From Avibacterium volantium_A (GTDB lineage: Bacteria > Pseudomonadota > Gammaproteobacteria > Enterobacterales > Pasteurellaceae): a stretch of 45,465 bases of DNA. The DNA is taken from positions 1 through 45,465 of the forward strand of contig NZ_JBMMGT010000020.1 in assembly GCF_049366555.1 (NCBI RefSeq), read 5' to 3'. Shown here piece by piece: positions 23,437 through 32,158 of this stretch. Under the pieces are notes generated by a model, which worked only from the letters and a program-made list of their open reading frames with translations, had not been told where the DNA came from and did not search any database. Numbering within the stretch: the first letter of the stretch is position 1; each line of letters starts with the position of its first letter. The translations under genes and the position numbers were made by a program.

Positions 23437-24684
23437 ATGGAAATTTATTTAGTTGGCGGTGCCGTGCGCGATGCGCTACTCAATCTTCCTGTTAAAGACA
23501 GAGATTGGGTGGTAATTGGCGCAACACCAGAGCAACTATTGCAACAAGGCTATATTCAAGTGGGGAAAGATTTCCCCGTTTTTCTTGATCCCAAAAATAA
23601 AGAAGAATATGCCCTTGCGCGCACAGAAAAAAAATCTGGCGTGGGCTACACCGGTTTTGTGTGCGATTTCAGCCCCGACATTAGCTTGGAACAAGATCTG
23701 ATCCGCCGTGATCTCACCATTAACGCCATTGCACAAGACAGCCAAGGCAAGTTGCACGATCCTTATGGCGGCATCAATGATCTGAACAATCACCTACTCC
23801 GCCATATCTCCCCTGCTTTTGCTGAAGATCCTTTACGCGTGTTAAGAGTGGCGCGTTTTGCTGCACGTTACCATTATTTAGGCTTTCAAATCGCCCCTGA
23901 AACCTTTACCTTAATGAAACAAATCACCAAATCGGGCGAGCTTGAACATCTCACGGCAGAACGCGTTTGGCTAGAAACAGAAAAAGCCTTACAAACGCCA
24001 AATCCTGAAATCTATTTTGATATTTTAAGGAAAATCAAGGCATTAGCGGTGCTTTTCCCTGAGCTTAACGCCCTTTACGGCGTGCCAAATCCCGTGCAAC
24101 ATCACCCTGAAGTGGATAGCTTTATCCACACAATGCTGGTGTTGCAACAAGCCGCAAAGCTGACGGAAAATAGCCCTGCACAACAAAAAAGTGCGGTGCG
24201 TTTTGCAGCAATTTGCCACGATCTTGGCAAAGCGCTCACGCCAAAAGATCTTCTGCCACGCCATTTTGGCCACGAGTTAAAAGGCATTATGCCAACACGC
24301 AATCTTTGCAATCGGCTAAAAGTGCCAAGCTACATTAAAGAACTGGCGTGCCTTGTTTGCGAAACACATACCAACGTTCACCGAGCCTTTGAGCTACGCC
24401 CTGCCACTATCTTAAAATTATTCAATCAACTCGATGTGTGGCGTAAACCTGAACGTTTCAAAGAACTACTACTCGTTTGCACAGCCGATGCCAGAGGCCG
24501 CGCAGGCTTTGAACAAGTAGATTACCCACAAGCGGATTTTCTACTCAAACTGTACCAAGCCGCATTACAAGTTGATGTGCAACAAGTAATTGCCGATGGA
24601 TTTCAAAAAGAAAAAATCCGCGAAGAATTAAACCGCCGCCGCCAAAAAGCCATTGAGCAAGAAAAACAACGGTTAAAGGATTAA
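23437..24684 (+). CDS. cca: CCA tRNA nucleotidyltransferase
   Basis: Cca adds or repairs the 3' CCA end of tRNAs. The 415-residue protein begins MEIYLVGGAVRDALLNLPVK; GGAVRD and the following DRDW hold the nucleotide-binding loop and the two catalytic aspartates. RRDLTINAIA and the Cca-specific EDPLRVLRVARFAARY follow. The C-terminal half carries an HD phosphohydrolase domain (AICHDLGKA, CETHTNVHRAFEL), as in gammaproteobacterial multifunctional Cca. Only a weak ribosome binding site is seen. Confidence 0.97.
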   Translation: MEIYLVGGAVRDALLNLPVKDRDWVVIGATPEQLLQQGYIQVGKDFPVFLDPKNKEEYALARTEKKSGVGYTGFVCDFSPDISLEQDLIRRDLTINAIAQDSQGKLHDPYGGINDLNNHLLRHISPAFAEDPLRVLRVARFAARYHYLGFQIAPETFTLMKQITKSGELEHLTAERVWLETEKALQTPNPEIYFDILRKIKALAVLFPELNALYGVPNPVQHHPEVDSFIHTMLVLQQAAKLTENSPAQQKSAVRFAAICHDLGKALTPKDLLPRHFGHELKGIMPTRNLCNRLKVPSYIKELACLVCETHTNVHRAFELRPATILKLFNQLDVWRKPERFKELLLVCTADARGRAGFEQVDYPQADFLLKLYQAALQVDVQQVIADGFQKEKIREELNRRRQKAIEQEKQRLKD

Positions 24685-24686
24685 TA

Positions 24687-25334
24687 ATGTTATTTTCTTT
24701 CATCAAAACTAAAATCAGCGCGCTAATGCGCAAGCTTTTCATTAATCCCAAACTTCGTAATAGCTTGAAAAATAAGGGAATGAGCGTATTAGCCAGTAAT
24801 TGCAATGGGGCATTTATGTTGCACGATTTAGGGCAACCATTCAATTCACCTTTTGTGAATTTATACCTTAAGCCACAAGATTTCATTCGTTATTTGCAAC
24901 GCATTGAACACTATCAGCAACAACCGCTAAAATTTGTAGAAGATAACGATAAGCCCTACCCTGTGGCTTATTTAGATGATATAAAAATCCATTTTGTGCA
25001 TTATGCCAATGCTCAACAAGCTCAAGAAAAATGGCATCAGCGTTCGCAACGTATTGATTTCGATAATCTTTTTATCATTATGACCGATCGTGATGGCTGC
25101 ACAGAACAAGATCTCAACGATTTTGATGCCTTGCCTTACAAAAACAAAGTAGTATTCACCCACAAACCTTATCCTGAAATTCGTTCTGCTTTTTATATTC
25201 AAGGCTTTGAACAACAAGATTGTGTCGGCGATCTTTTTGCTTATTCTGGCTGGCTTGGCAAACGCTATTATGATCAATTTGATTATCTGGCTTGGTTTAA
25301 TCAGAATAAAAATGAGAAGGCTTCATCACATTAA
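24687..25334 (+). CDS. DUF1919 domain protein, putative exopolysaccharide/glycan-related
   Basis: The 215-residue protein matches the DUF1919 family: MSVLASNCNGAFMLHDLGQP (31-50) and FNSPFVNLYLKPQDFIRYLQ form the conserved N-terminal block. YPVAYLDDIKIHFVHYANAQ, LFIIMTDRDGCTEQDL and KVVFTHKPYP follow. Family members occur in capsule or exopolysaccharide loci and are annotated as polysaccharide biosynthesis proteins, but no reaction is established. Here it stands directly after cca (2-base gap, SD AAAGGA), not in a glycan cluster. No signal peptide or certain membrane helix is seen. Confidence 0.82.
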   Translation: MLFSFIKTKISALMRKLFINPKLRNSLKNKGMSVLASNCNGAFMLHDLGQPFNSPFVNLYLKPQDFIRYLQRIEHYQQQPLKFVEDNDKPYPVAYLDDIKIHFVHYANAQQAQEKWHQRSQRIDFDNLFIIMTDRDGCTEQDLNDFDALPYKNKVVFTHKPYPEIRSAFYIQGFEQQDCVGDLFAYSGWLGKRYYDQFDYLAWFNQNKNEKASSH

Positions 25335-25344
25335 AGCAAAAATA

Positions 25345-25382
25345 AAGTGCGGTGGAATTTTTTGAAATTTTCCACCGCACTT
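25345..25382. terminator. Bidirectional terminator made of inverted uptake sequences
   Basis: AAGTGCGGTGGAA (25345-25357) and TTCCACCGCACTT (25370-25382) form a 13-bp perfect stem between the convergent DUF1919 gene and yfbR. Both arms contain the uptake sequence. Confidence 0.88.
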
Positions 25383-25395
25383 ATTAATTCAGCCA

Positions 25396-25998
25396 TTACA
25401 ACGCAATTTCATCAAGGCTACGCCCAAAACTCGGAATAAACACTTGAATAAAATAATTCATTTCTTCGCTGTGCCATTCTGCCATTAATTTTTCCAAACG
25501 CGTTTTTGCTGATGAAAATTCTTGATTCCCCTGCTCCAATTCAAACTTCGCTTTAATATAAGCACAAAGCAGATCCGCTTGTTTTACAAGGTGTTTTTCT
25601 TCATCAGAAAACTGCTCGCTATGTAAATAAGGGGCAAAATCGGCTTGTAGTTCTTCAGGTAGTAAACTCAATAAATGAAATTCCGCCGCACTTTCGATCT
25701 CTTTATAGGCTTGAGTAATGCTGTCATTAAAATATTTAATTGGCGTAGGCAAATCACCGGTGAAAATTTCTGAACTATCATGATACATTGCCATTACGGC
25801 GATGCGTTCAGGATTCACCTGCCCTGCATAAAATTTATTTTTGATCACCGCTAGCATATGCGCCACAAATGCCACTTGCAGACTGTGTTCGGCAAGATTT
25901 TCTTTTTCAATATTACGCATTAAAGACCAGCGTTGAATGAGTTTCAAACGATCCAGACAAGCAAAAAAATGGCTAGGTTGTAGAGATTGTAAAGACAT
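25396..25998 (-). CDS. yfbR: 5'-deoxynucleotidase YfbR (HD domain)
   Basis: YfbR dephosphorylates deoxyribonucleoside 5'-monophosphates and helps maintain dNTP pools. The 200-residue length matches E. coli YfbR (199). The metal-binding HD-domain residues are visible in RWSLMRNIEKENLAEHSLQV (20-39), AMYHDSSEIFTGDLPTPIKY and KQADLLCAYIKAKFE. Its ATG follows the degS stop with no gap (TAAATG), so the two are coupled. It is the last gene of the leftward nrdR-ribD-degS-yfbR set. Confidence 0.95.
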   Translation of the reverse strand: MSLQSLQPSHFFACLDRLKLIQRWSLMRNIEKENLAEHSLQVAFVAHMLAVIKNKFYAGQVNPERIAVMAMYHDSSEIFTGDLPTPIKYFNDSITQAYKEIESAAEFHLLSLLPEELQADFAPYLHSEQFSDEEKHLVKQADLLCAYIKAKFELEQGNQEFSSAKTRLEKLMAEWHSEEMNYFIQVFIPSFGRSLDEIAL

Positions 25999-27018
25999 TT
26001 AATTCACCGAATATTCTTCAATGGTTACAGGTAATGTAATGATTTTCCCTAAGCGTGAAATCACCATATTCACCGTGGTGTTTGGTCTGGTGTTGCTGAT
26101 CACATTCATCATTTGCGCTGGCGATTCTGCTTTAACATCGCCAAATTGCAACATAATATCACCCGCTTGTAAGCCAGCTTTAGCCGCAGGGCTGTTTTCT
26201 CTCACGCTGGTGATTTCAATGCCTTTGCTGCTCGTTTGCCCATCGCTAAACAACACGTCCGTTTGAATACCTAGGAAACCGCGGATCACACGTCCATCGC
26301 GAATAATTTTTTTCATTACGTCATTGGCAAGATCAATGGGAATAGCGAAATTCAGCCCTTCGGCAATTTCATTGGCATTTTTACCAATACTCAAGGTGCT
26401 AATTCCCACTAATTCGCCAAGGGAATTTATCAGTGCACCACCAGAATTTCCACGATTAATGGAAGCATCAGTTTGGATAAAATTTTGCCGCCCAATGTAA
26501 TCGCCCACAGCGTTGCGCCCTAAGGCACTGATAATGCCTTGCGAAACACTTTGCCCCAAGTTATAAGGATTACCAATGGCCAGCACCACATCACCAACGT
26601 GCAATTTACGCTTGGTATTAGGAATGGTCGGCAGGTTATCAGCACGGATTTTCAGCACGGCTAAATCAGTGAGATTATCTGAGCCGATTAAACTCGCTTC
26701 AAAAATTCGCCCATTTTGCATTGCCACCACAATTTGATCGGCATTTTGAATAACGTGTTTATTGGTGAGAATATACCCCTCTTTCGCCATTATCACGCCC
26801 GAGCCAAGATTAGTGATCTGCGGTTGTCCACTCACTGAAGTGAAAGATTGGCTATACACATTCACCACCGCAGGCGAAGCAAGCCGAACCGCATCTTTAA
26901 AAGAAAAGATTTCTTTTTGAAACAAAGTCTGACCTTGTTTCAAGGAGGGGCTAATCAACAAAATTGCCCCTGCGGCAAGTAAACCAATGATGATCGATTG
27001 GATAATCTTTCTTAACAT
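25999..27018 (-). CDS. degS: Site-1 serine endopeptidase DegS
   Basis: DegS senses misfolded porin C-termini and cleaves anti-sigma factor RseA to start the sigma-E envelope stress response. The 339-residue protein has an N-terminal membrane anchor (5-25) and a trypsin-like domain with His88 (TNKHV), Asp118 (LTDLAV) and Ser192 (NRGNSGGAL). A single PDZ domain (about 240-335, GIEITSVRENSPAAKAGLQA) follows. One PDZ domain and a membrane anchor distinguish DegS from DegP/DegQ. It lies 67 bases after ribD. Confidence 0.95.
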   Translation of the reverse strand: MLRKIIQSIIIGLLAAGAILLISPSLKQGQTLFQKEIFSFKDAVRLASPAVVNVYSQSFTSVSGQPQITNLGSGVIMAKEGYILTNKHVIQNADQIVVAMQNGRIFEASLIGSDNLTDLAVLKIRADNLPTIPNTKRKLHVGDVVLAIGNPYNLGQSVSQGIISALGRNAVGDYIGRQNFIQTDASINRGNSGGALINSLGELVGISTLSIGKNANEIAEGLNFAIPIDLANDVMKKIIRDGRVIRGFLGIQTDVLFSDGQTSSKGIEITSVRENSPAAKAGLQAGDIMLQFGDVKAESPAQMMNVISNTRPNTTVNMVISRLGKIITLPVTIEEYSVN

Positions 27019-27085
27019 TCTGATTCTCTTTGTATTTTTTGTTTTTTCTGGTTGTTGCTTTACTTTTGTTAAATTTGAACTTGGG

Positions 27086-28216
27086 TTAATTTTTCGGCTG
27101 ATAAATGAGCTTTAAATCCTCCCCCACTGGCGTTGCAGATTGCAGCTGCCATAAAGGGGCATCAGCCAATTTATGTAAATGAGGCAAATGGCACAAACCC
27201 TTGCCTGCATCGCCCAATAATTTCGGCGCAATATAAACGATTAATTCATCAACCAATTTTGCTTCGATTAACGCACCGGCTAATTGTGCACCCGCTTCAA
27301 TCCATAAGCTGTTGATCTGACGTTCCGCCAGTTCAATTAAAATTGCGGTGAAAAAATCCGCACTTTTTTCAATCTGTATTGCTTGGCAAAAATCAGGGAA
27401 GCCTTGCATATCTCTTGCACGAGAACTCACCAACCAAACTGGCGTAGGTTGTTGAAATAATTGATATTCTGGTGTTACACGGTGTTGGCTATCTAAAATA
27501 ATACGCACGGGCTGTCGCAGTTCAGTATCAGGATACTGTTGCTGAACGCTCAGAGGAAGCTGTTCCCAACGTACATTTAACATAGGATTATCCATTAGCA
27601 CCGTTTGGCTGGTGGAAAGAATTGCACTAGCGGCCGCACGGTATTGTTGCACATCTTGGCGCGCCTGCTCTCCCGTGATCCATTTACTTTCCCCACTTGC
27701 CATTGCGGTGCGTCCATCAATGCTCATTGCCATTTTCAGTTGCACAAATGGGCGATTGCTACGCATTCTTTTTAGAAAACCTTGGTTGAGCAACTCTGCT
27801 TTTTCGGCCAATAATCCCACCGCAGTTTGCACGCCAGCTTGTTCGAGCATTTTTAATCCACGCCCTGCTACTTGCGGATTGGGATCGGTCATTGCGGCAA
27901 TCACTTTCGCCACGCCTGCTTCAATTAACCCTTTGGCACAAGGTGGCGTGCGGCCAAAATGGGAACAAGGCTCAAGGGTAACGTAAGCCGTTGCGCCACG
28001 CGCATTTTCCCCGGCTTCGCGTAATGCCATTACTTCTGCGTGGGGCTGTCCTGCTTTTAGATGAAAACCTTTGCCGATCACCTTGCCGTCTTTTACCAAA
28101 ACGCAGCCTACGGAAGGATTTGGCGTGGTGGTAAAACGCCCTTGGCTAGCAAGATCCAACGCCATTTGCATAAACTGCTGATCTTGCTGGGTAAATTGTT
28201 GTGCATTTTGTTGCAT
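27086..28216 (-). CDS. ribD: Bifunctional riboflavin deaminase/reductase RibD
   Basis: RibD carries out the second and third steps of riboflavin synthesis: deamination of the pyrimidine ring and reduction of the ribose side chain. The 376-residue protein has an N-terminal zinc cytidine-deaminase-like domain with HAEVMAL and CSHFGRTPPCAKGLIEAG. The RibD_C reductase domain starts near residue 155 (RPFVQLKMAMSIDGRTAM). The ATG lies one base after the nrdR stop, so the genes are likely coupled; nrdR-ribD adjacency is common in gammaproteobacteria. No FMN riboswitch is visible. Confidence 0.96.
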   Translation of the reverse strand: MQQNAQQFTQQDQQFMQMALDLASQGRFTTTPNPSVGCVLVKDGKVIGKGFHLKAGQPHAEVMALREAGENARGATAYVTLEPCSHFGRTPPCAKGLIEAGVAKVIAAMTDPNPQVAGRGLKMLEQAGVQTAVGLLAEKAELLNQGFLKRMRSNRPFVQLKMAMSIDGRTAMASGESKWITGEQARQDVQQYRAAASAILSTSQTVLMDNPMLNVRWEQLPLSVQQQYPDTELRQPVRIILDSQHRVTPEYQLFQQPTPVWLVSSRARDMQGFPDFCQAIQIEKSADFFTAILIELAERQINSLWIEAGAQLAGALIEAKLVDELIVYIAPKLLGDAGKGLCHLPHLHKLADAPLWQLQSATPVGEDLKLIYQPKN

Positions 28217-28217
28217 A

Positions 28218-28667
28218 TTAATCCTTCAGGCTCTCAATTTCTTTGGTAAATTGGTTGATGTCGTCAAAACTTAAATAAACAGAAGCAAAACGGATATAGG
28301 CCACTTTGTCTAATTTTTTTAGCTCATTCATAGCCAGCTGACCGACAAAATGGCTTGGCACTTCACGTTCCCCTGTCGCGCGCAGTTGATGAATAATGCG
28401 GTTAATGGATTTTTCCACATCATCAGAACTCACTGGGCGTTTTTCTAAAGCGTGCTGAATACCACGGCGCAGCTTTTCTTCATCAAAGGGTTCACGGGAT
28501 TGATCACTTTTAATAATTTTTGGGATCACTAATTCGGTAATTTCAAAGGTGGTAAAACGCTCGTGGCAATGGCCACATTCACGGCGGCGGCGAACCTGAA
28601 AGCCATCGGACACCAAACGGCTATCGATCACTTTGGTTTCTTCTGTTGAACAAAAAGGACAACGCAT
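28218..28667 (-). CDS. nrdR: Transcriptional repressor NrdR
   Basis: NrdR represses ribonucleotide reductase genes in response to (d)ATP. The 149-residue protein has a zinc ribbon with CPFC (3-6) and CGHC (31-34) flanking the basic RRRRE stretch, then an ATP-cone domain from about residue 49 (PKIIKSDQSREPFDEEKLRR). Length and order are typical. AGGAGG lies just before the ATG. It heads the operon with ribD. Confidence 0.97.
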   Translation of the reverse strand: MRCPFCSTEETKVIDSRLVSDGFQVRRRRECGHCHERFTTFEITELVIPKIIKSDQSREPFDEEKLRRGIQHALEKRPVSSDDVEKSINRIIHQLRATGEREVPSHFVGQLAMNELKKLDKVAYIRFASVYLSFDDINQFTKEIESLKD

Positions 28668-28899
28668 AAATCCTCCTAATCCCCTTTTAAATGGTATTTT
28701 CCATTTTAAGCGCTAAAACAGCGTAAAAATTCTTCTTATAAAGGCTTGGATTGTAGCAAAATTTCCTTTTTTTTACGATCTTTATGGGGCAAAAATGATC
28801 TTACGCAGGTATTTTGCGACTTTTTGCCTTGCCTTATTGCCTTAGGCGGATTAATTTCCTACTATATCACTCAACTATTTTCATATTTGGAGAAATACA
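28668..28899. promoter_or_regulatory. Divergent intergenic region nrdR / tehB
   Basis: About 232 bases with no gene I can support. It contains the AGGAGG site of nrdR, a short AAATGG/CCATTT dyad near 28690-28707, A/T-rich promoter-like sequence for both sides, and the TGGAG site of tehB at about 28887-28891. I found no certain NrdR box. Confidence 0.4.
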
Positions 28900-29763
28900 A
28901 TGAAAAATGAACTAATTTGCTATAAAAAAATGCCCGTGTGGAACAAAGACAGCCTGCCGAAAATGTTCCAAGAAAAACATAACACCAAAGTTGGCACTTG
29001 GGGCAAAATCACCGTGTTACAAGGCAAACTGAAATTTTTCGTTTTAACGGAAGACGGAGACATAGTGAGCGAACATATTTTCACCGCGCAAGATGATACG
29101 CCTTTTGTTGAACCTCAACTTTGGCACCGCGTGGAAGCGGCGTCTGATGATCTGGAATGTTATTTAGAATTTTATTGCAAGAAAGAAGATTACTTCAGCA
29201 AAAAATACAATATGACGCCAACCCATTCTGAAGTGAAAAATGCGGTGGAAATTATTCCTCCTTGTAAAGTGCTGGATCTTGGCTGTGGACAAGGACGCAA
29301 CTCGCTCTTTTTAAGCCTACTCGGCTACAATGTTACCGCTTGGGATCACAACGAAAACAGCCTTGCTTTCCTCACCAGCACGGCAGAAAAAGAAAATCTC
29401 AATATTCAGACCGCACTTTACAACATCAATGACGCCAATATTCAGGAAAATTACGATTTTATTCTTTCCACCGTGGTGTTTATGTTCCTTGACCGCAACG
29501 CCATTCCTGCCATTATTGAGAATATGCAAAATCACACAAACGCAGGCGGTTATAACTTGATTGTGGCGGCAATGAGTACCGATGATGTGCCTTGCCCAAT
29601 GCCGTTTTCTTTCACTTTTAAAGAGGGCGAGCTGAAAAATTATTATCAAGATTGGGAATTGATTAAATACCAAGAAGAAATGGGCGAACTGCACAAAACC
29701 GATGAAAACGGTAATCGCATCAAAATGAAATTTGTAACAATGCTAGCGAAGAAAAAATCATAG
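28900..29763 (+). CDS. tehB: Tellurite resistance methyltransferase TehB
   Basis: TehB is an S-adenosylmethionine-dependent methyltransferase that volatilises tellurite; in H. influenzae it also contributes to oxidant resistance. The 287-residue protein has the long Haemophilus form. An N-terminal cupin-like domain (about 1-90, VGTWGKITVLQGKLKFFVLT) is fused to the methyltransferase domain. SAM motif I is KVLDLGCGQGRNSLFLSLLG (about 122-141), and FILSTVVFMFLDR and NAGGYNLIVAAMSTDD follow. It is monocistronic and ends in an uptake-sequence hairpin shared with modC. Confidence 0.94.
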   Translation: MKNELICYKKMPVWNKDSLPKMFQEKHNTKVGTWGKITVLQGKLKFFVLTEDGDIVSEHIFTAQDDTPFVEPQLWHRVEAASDDLECYLEFYCKKEDYFSKKYNMTPTHSEVKNAVEIIPPCKVLDLGCGQGRNSLFLSLLGYNVTAWDHNENSLAFLTSTAEKENLNIQTALYNINDANIQENYDFILSTVVFMFLDRNAIPAIIENMQNHTNAGGYNLIVAAMSTDDVPCPMPFSFTFKEGELKNYYQDWELIKYQEEMGELHKTDENGNRIKMKFVTMLAKKKS

Positions 29764-29786
29764 GAAAGAAAAATAGCAAAGAAAAT

Positions 29787-29828
29787 AAGTGCGGTAGAAA
29801 ATGTTGAAATTTTTTACCGCACTTTTGT
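29787..29828. terminator. Bidirectional terminator made of inverted uptake sequences
   Basis: The arms starting AAGTGCGGTA (29787) and ending TACCGCACTT (29824) pair over 16 bases with one mismatch between convergent tehB and modC. T-rich sequence follows rightward. Confidence 0.88.
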
Positions 29829-29836
29829 TTTTCGTT

Positions 29837-30529
29837 TTACTTCTCTCTTTCGCGCCAAAGGGCGAACAATGAGCTATCTTGCATATTTTGCCACTGATCG
29901 TAGGCGATCACTTTGCCTTTATCCAACAACACCACTTGTTGCGCTAAGCGTGCTAATTCTTCAAGGCTGTGAGTCACATATAAAATGGGAATAGCAATTT
30001 CTTGCGCGAGTTTATCCAAATAATCCAATAATTCTAATTTGCGCGGCAGATCAAGAGCGGAGAGCGGTTCGTCCATCAGCAAAATTTCGGGCTGGCTGAG
30101 TAACGCTCGTCCAATGGCAACACGCTGTTTTTCCCCACCTGATAAGGTGATTGGATAGCGTTTAAGCAAATGTTCAATCCCCAAAAGCTGCACAATGCGC
30201 ATAAATTCTGCGCTATTTTTCTGCTTCATTCCATAGCACAAATTGCCTTTCACCGAATAATGGGGGAATAATCTGCCCTCTTGAAAAACATAGCCCACAT
30301 TACGATGATTAGGCGCAAGATTAATCTGCTTTTGCGTATCGACTAACGCGCGCCCGTTCAAGCGAATATAGCCCTGATCGGGTTGCAGCAAACCGCTGAC
30401 TAAATTAATCAACGTGGTTTTGCCCGAACCAGACAAGCCGAATAATGCCGTTACGCCTTGCGTAGGCAGCTGTAAATCCACCGCAAACGCCATTTTACCT
30501 AATTGTTTGCGTACATTAATTTCTAACAT
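29837..30529 (-). CDS. modC: Molybdate ABC transporter ATPase ModC, short form without the C-terminal domain
   Basis: ModC energises molybdate import with ModB and ModA. The 230-residue protein has an intact ATPase core: Walker A FGLSGSGKTT (30-39), signature LSGGEKQRVAIGRALL, Walker B EILLMDEPLSALD and switch His in VTHSLEEL. ModC of E. coli and H. influenzae is about 350 residues because a TOBE/Mop molybdate-binding domain follows. Here the frame stops right after the ATPase (FALWREREK) and an uptake-sequence hairpin begins within 13 bases. I see no Mop-like residual sequence. Transport may be intact while C-terminal regulation is lost. The start overlaps modB by 14 bases. Confidence 0.93.
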   Translation of the reverse strand: MLEINVRKQLGKMAFAVDLQLPTQGVTALFGLSGSGKTTLINLVSGLLQPDQGYIRLNGRALVDTQKQINLAPNHRNVGYVFQEGRLFPHYSVKGNLCYGMKQKNSAEFMRIVQLLGIEHLLKRYPITLSGGEKQRVAIGRALLSQPEILLMDEPLSALDLPRKLELLDYLDKLAQEIAIPILYVTHSLEELARLAQQVVLLDKGKVIAYDQWQNMQDSSLFALWREREK

Positions 30530-31244
30530 TGGATTGTCCTAAGCGTTTTTGTGTGTATTTTGCTAACCATTCAGAAATGAGTAAGGAAATCAAGGCGATA
30601 GCAATGGCTATGAAACATAAACACGCTGCTGCACTTTCTGCCCCTGGGGTTTCAATAAAGGAAAACATAGCAAGCGGAATGGTTTGCGTAACTTTTGGGA
30701 TATTGGAAACAAAGGTGATGGTCGCGCCAAATTCCCCTAGCGAACGTGCAAACCCCAGAATAACGCCTGCCAACACGCCGGGTAACGCAAGGGGCAAGGT
30801 GATGGTAAAAAAGGTTTTCAAGGCAGACGCTCCCAGGGTGCGCGCTGCTTGTTCGAGCTTGAAATCCACATTTTCGATCGCCAAGCGGATCGATCTCACC
30901 ACTAAAGGGAAAGACACAATGGCAGAGGCCAATGCCGCACCGTACCAACTAAAACCAAAGCTAAAATCGAACCATTGCAATAAATAACGCCCGATAATGC
31001 CATTTCGCCCCATTGCAATTAACAATAAATACCCCACTACCACAGGCGGTAAAACCAAAGGCAAATGGATAATGCCGTTGAGCAACGATTTTCCCCAGAA
31101 ATCTTTCCGTGCCAGCAGCCAAGCCACCAAGATCGCCCAAGGTAATCCTGCCAGCACGGACACCAACGCCACTTTCACGCTCAAGGCAATGGCATTCAAC
31201 TCAGCGGGGGAAAAATGAAAAAACATCTGCCAATCCATTTGCAT
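30516..31244 (-). CDS. modB: Molybdate ABC transporter permease ModB
   Basis: This 242-residue inner-membrane permease has about five membrane segments and the EAA-type loop EQAARTLGASALKTFFTITLP (about 137-157), which docks the ATPase. AAGGA lies five bases before the first ATG; a second ATG two codons later is possible. It lies 9 bases after modA and overlaps modC by 14 bases, a normal modABC arrangement. Confidence 0.96.
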   Translation of the reverse strand: MQMDWQMFFHFSPAELNAIALSVKVALVSVLAGLPWAILVAWLLARKDFWGKSLLNGIIHLPLVLPPVVVGYLLLIAMGRNGIIGRYLLQWFDFSFGFSWYGAALASAIVSFPLVVRSIRLAIENVDFKLEQAARTLGASALKTFFTITLPLALPGVLAGVILGFARSLGEFGATITFVSNIPKVTQTIPLAMFSFIETPGAESAAACLCFIAIAIALISLLISEWLAKYTQKRLGQSNVRN

Positions 31245-31253
31245 TAAATCCTT

Positions 31254-32018
31254 TTATTTCACCGCAAAGCCAGCTTGAGTGAAAATTTGCTTCGCTTCGT
31301 CAGATGTTAAATAATCTAAAAAAGTTTGGCTTTCTTGGTTATGATGCCCTGCTACAATCGCCGCAGGATATTCAATCGGGGCGTGAGAATTGGCAGGAAA
31401 AATTGCCACCACTTTCACTTTTTGGCTTGCCATCGCATCGGTGCCATACACAATGCCTAAGGGCGCTTCGCCCTGTTCCACCAAAGCCAATGCCGCACGC
31501 ACATTATTTGCCCGTGCTAGTTTTTCTTCCACTGCCTGCCATTGATTTAGACTGGTTAAGGCTTGTTGCGCATATTTCCCTGCGGGAACGTGTGCGGGAT
31601 CGCCCACAGCAAGATAGCTATTGGCTAATACACTTTGCCATTGTGGATTTTGCACGTCCAATTGAGTAAGTTTGCTTGTTTTAGGCGCAATCATCACTAA
31701 ACGATTTTGTGCAATATTTACACGGCTTGTAGGCTCAAGCGCCTTATGCTCAGCTAAAAAATCCATCCATTTTTGATTTGCCGAAATAAAAATATCCGCT
31801 GGCGCACCTTGGTCTATCTGGCGTGCTAATACAGAAGAAGAGGCAAAAGAAAAATCAATCTCTTCTTTAGGGTGAAGTTTGAGATAGCTCGCTTTCACTT
31901 GCTCTAGCGCATTGGTCATTGAGGCAGCAGCAAAAACAGTTAATTTCGCGTGTGCAGAAAATGACATCAACGCGCAAACCGCTAGCGCAGAAACCAGTCG
32001 ATTTTTTATTCTTAACAT
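31254..32018 (-). CDS. modA: Molybdate-binding periplasmic protein ModA
   Basis: ModA captures molybdate or tungstate in the periplasm. The 254-residue protein has a Sec signal peptide (1-24, SFSAHA). LTVFAAASMTNALEQVKASY (26-45) supplies the anion-binding serine and the characteristic N-terminus. FASSSVLARQIDQGAPADIFISA contains the second binding segment, and the later VGDPAHVPAGKYAQQAL is family-conserved. It is the first gene of the leftward modABC operon, directly behind a ModE operator. Confidence 0.96.
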   Translation of the reverse strand: MLRIKNRLVSALAVCALMSFSAHAKLTVFAAASMTNALEQVKASYLKLHPKEEIDFSFASSSVLARQIDQGAPADIFISANQKWMDFLAEHKALEPTSRVNIAQNRLVMIAPKTSKLTQLDVQNPQWQSVLANSYLAVGDPAHVPAGKYAQQALTSLNQWQAVEEKLARANNVRAALALVEQGEAPLGIVYGTDAMASQKVKVVAIFPANSHAPIEYPAAIVAGHHNQESQTFLDYLTSDEAKQIFTQAGFAVK

Positions 32019-32039
32019 AGATTTTCTCCCTTTTGGCTT

Positions 32040-32067
32040 ACCATTATAAAATAAATTATATAACGAT
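32040..32067. promoter_or_regulatory. ModE operator (molybdate box)
   Basis: The right half TATATAACGAT (32057-32067) matches the E. coli ModE half-site exactly. Six bases to its left, ACCATTATAAA (32040-32050) matches the opposite half at 8 of 11 positions. The 11-6-11 spacing is that of known ModE sites. It begins 22 bases upstream of modA, where bound molybdate-ModE would repress modABC, and lies in the region shared with modE. Confidence 0.88.
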
Positions 32068-32158
32068 TAATAAAATAAAAGCTACATTAAAAACCGAACT
32101 TTGCGTAAAATGACAAAAAATTCTACCGCACTTTAAAGATAATGACGTAGGAAACCCA

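Noticed and set aside
28668..28899. NrdR box or small gene between nrdR and tehB
   Set aside because: No match to the ACACWATATATWGTGT-type box and no frame with a credible start was found.
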